64,000 nt of DNA from the NCBI GenBank assembly GCA_027665725.1, contig JAQDDS010000001.1, forward strand, positions 186,001 through 250,000. Reading direction: 5' to 3'. The notes under the pieces are model-generated. The model was given only the letters and a program-made list of their open reading frames with translations, was not told where the DNA came from and searched no databases. The first letter of the stretch is position 1. Each line of letters opens with the position of its first letter. The position numbers and the translations under genes are program-made. This document shows, in pieces, positions 62,448 to 64,000 of this stretch. This DNA comes from Streptococcaceae bacterium AF77-01CM03A. GTDB lineage: Bacteria > Bacillota > Bacilli > Lactobacillales > Streptococcaceae.

Positions 62448-62731
62448 ATGATGTGGTGGACCGGATCTATATAAATGTCAAGGATTTACCGTTTCAGTCC
62501 TTGGGAGCTTTAGCTAATATCCTGTCTGATATTAAGAAGGGACTGATTCAAGACAGTCATATCTGGTCTTTCTTCCAGTCATTTTTCAAACAATATCAGT
62601 TGATAATCAGCTTAAATCAGATCTATCAGTTTGTCTATCTTTCTCTGATGGAGATCATGTCCTATCTTCACTTTGATTATTGGAAAAAAACGGCTCGGTC
62701 AGGAGCTAGTATGAATAAGGAGAACAAATGA
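62372..62731 (+). pseudogene. Membrane-protein gene fragment upstream of the K+ channel
   Basis: Open frame from GTG 62372 (or TTG 62369) in a different frame from the TMEM175 half: VEFVSTLGAAGVLFGEFHAI then QDTSLNDVVDRIYINVKDLP. 119 codons, ending with a TGA that overlaps the ATG of the channel gene, so the 3' end looks authentic and coupled. The start is covered by the TMEM175 fragment and has no RBS, which suggests it lost its 5' end at the same junction. Not recognised as a known family. Confidence 0.5.
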
Positions 62732-63051
62732 AACGTTTAAAAATGTTATGGCATATTATGCAGGTTACGGGTTTTACTCGGTTTGCTCTGAGTTTTGTGA
62801 CCTTTGTTTTTGGGTCAGGAGGCGTGCTTTTCCTAGTTGAACCTGCTATCACAAATTACGGAGACGGTCTTTGGTATGCTTTTGTGACTTCGACGACTGT
62901 CGGCTACGGGGATCTCCTAGCTGTGACCTTGATTGGAAGGATTACCAGTGTCTTCTTGACGATTTATGGGCTCATATTTTTTGGCTGTTTATCAGCTGTT
63001 ATTTTTAATTATTATACCAATTTAAATAAGGAAAGAGGAGAGGACAAATGA
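62728..63051 (+). CDS. Two-TM potassium channel protein
   Basis: 107-aa minimal K+ channel of the KcsA type. TM1 is about residues 17-38, the pore helix and selectivity filter are STTVGYGDL near residue 58, and TM2 is about 70-95. No ligand or RCK domain. It overlaps the preceding fragment (ATGA) and the DUF389 gene (ATGA), so the three are co-translated. Expected to tetramerise. Confidence 0.88.
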   Translation: MKRLKMLWHIMQVTGFTRFALSFVTFVFGSGGVLFLVEPAITNYGDGLWYAFVTSTTVGYGDLLAVTLIGRITSVFLTIYGLIFFGCLSAVIFNYYTNLNKERGEDK

Positions 63052-64000
63052 CTGCCAATTATTCAACACGGGAATACCGTGAGAAATTATACGATGACCT
63101 TCATGTTCGATTGAGAGATACAGCGATTTTGATGTGTGCAATTTTTATTGCCTCTATCGGACTAAATATGAATTCAACAGCTGTCATTATAGGAGCCATG
63201 TTGATTTCACCTCTCATGACACCGATTGTTGGACTGGGATTCGGTTTAGCTATTTTTGATACGCGTTTAATCAAGCAATCTCTAGAGGTTTTATTGACTC
63301 AAGTGTTGGTCAGTTTGCTTGTCTCGACTCTGTATTTCTGGATTTCTCCCTTGTCTTATGCAAGTAGCGAGTTGATTGCACGAACCTCTCCAACCATTTG
63401 GGATGTCCTCATTGCTATTGCTGGTGGGATTGCTGGTGTGATCGGTTCAAGGAAAAAAGAAGCAAACAATATCGTGCCAGGAGTAGCCATTGCTACAGCT
63501 CTGATGCCGCCTATCTGTACTGCTGGCTATGGTTTAGCTAATGGGAATGTACGATTTTTATTGGGGGCTCTCTATCTTTTCTTGATCAACTGTGTCTTTA
63601 TCATGCTAGCCAACATTGTTGGAACAAGAATTTTGATGAGAAAATCTCCTTTAACTTCATTTAAAGAGCTGAGCATTAAAATGAGAATTGGCTTGATATC
63701 TTTGATTGTATTGTTGATTCTTCCAGCTAGCTATTCGGCAGTTACTCTGACAATAGAACAAGCGCGCAAAGAAGGGATCAAACAGTTTGTAGGAAAAGAG
63801 TTCGCCAATTATACGGTTATTAATCAAGTCTACAAGTCAAGTAACAATGAATTGGTCTTGACGGTTGTTGGAGATCCGATTTCAGAAGAAGAATTAGAAA
63901 CACTCCACCAAAAACAAGCCTCTTACGGTATTCAATCTGTTCAATTGAAAGTGAATCAAGTTCAGAACTCGCCAACATTAGATAGTGAAGCGACCAAGGA
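63048..64000 (+). CDS. DUF389 / TIGR00341 membrane protein (3' end outside window)
   Basis: At least 317 codons, no stop before the window ends. The N-terminal half has six or so TM helices with the family motifs MNSTAVIIGAMLISPLMTPI near residue 46 and AIATALMPPICTAGYG near residue 146. The region after about residue 235 is a soluble domain (FANYTVINQVYKSSNNELVL). The family function is unknown. Overlap with the K+ channel start/stop suggests a joint role in ion or envelope homeostasis (inference). Confidence 0.85.
   Translation, partial: MTANYSTREYREKLYDDLHVRLRDTAILMCAIFIASIGLNMNSTAVIIGAMLISPLMTPIVGLGFGLAIFDTRLIKQSLEVLLTQVLVSLLVSTLYFWISPLSYASSELIARTSPTIWDVLIAIAGGIAGVIGSRKKEANNIVPGVAIATALMPPICTAGYGLANGNVRFLLGALYLFLINCVFIMLANIVGTRILMRKSPLTSFKELSIKMRIGLISLIVLLILPASYSAVTLTIEQARKEGIKQFVGKEFANYTVINQVYKSSNNELVLTVVGDPISEEELETLHQKQASYGIQSVQLKVNQVQNSPTLDSEATK

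Overview
The window is a low-GC Firmicute chromosome segment from a mitis-group Streptococcus (S. mitis / S. oralis / S. pneumoniae relatives). The evidence is the tmRNA tag AKNNTSYALAA, YSIRK/LPxTG surface proteins, a fruRKA operon, the SlrA lipoprotein, a CadD/CadX pair, and many housekeeping genes that read as close relatives of pneumococcal proteins. Species assignment is inference, since no search was run.

Layout. 1-7.5 kb: tRNA and redox housekeeping (trmK, a Nif3-like gene, an FAD oxidoreductase, galE, ferredoxin, a LysM membrane protein, cmk, phnA, a Pr6Pr membrane protein). 6.6-8.1 kb: vitamin B6 synthesis (pdxS-pdxT). 8.5-10.6 kb: a two-gene ABC exporter of MacB/BceAB type. 10.7-20.7 kb: a TrhA/hemolysin III homologue, a DUF1836 protein, repair and acetyltransferase genes, an amino-acid ABC importer, trxB, rlmB, def, a CapA-like protein, a HAD phosphatase and a GDSL hydrolase. 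20.7-21.2 kb: ssrA (tmRNA) and tRNA-Ser(GGA). 21.4-27.4 kb: the fructose operon with a perfect consensus cre site, then ftsK/spoIIIE.

27.7-43.0 kb holds the most notable content: two giant sortase-anchored surface enzymes in tandem. The first is a GH101 endo-alpha-N-acetylgalactosaminidase. A complete V8/exfoliatin-like serine protease domain (H179-D236-S307) sits between its signal peptide and the glycosidase. The second joins a GH20 and a GH84 hexosaminidase with several discoidin-type binding modules. Both have cre-like sites just upstream and share a near-identical repeat stalk, so they look like one carbon-controlled unit for stripping mucin glycoprotein.

43.1-55.0 kb returns to core genes: cysteine desulfurase-thiI, two esterases with an ATP-grasp gene, an aquaporin, yutD, rlmN, vanZ, an ABC-F gene and slrA. 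55-62.7 kb is a scarred accessory region. It holds a truncated SAP-like gene, an HTH/membrane-protein pair behind an 18-bp palindrome, a cadmium cassette, a truncated HTH gene, two halves of a TMEM175-type gene in reversed order, an IS30-family remnant, a duplicated 228-bp segment, and gshF (bifunctional glutathione synthesis) between the two copies. The window closes with a K+ channel and a DUF389 membrane protein that runs off the end.
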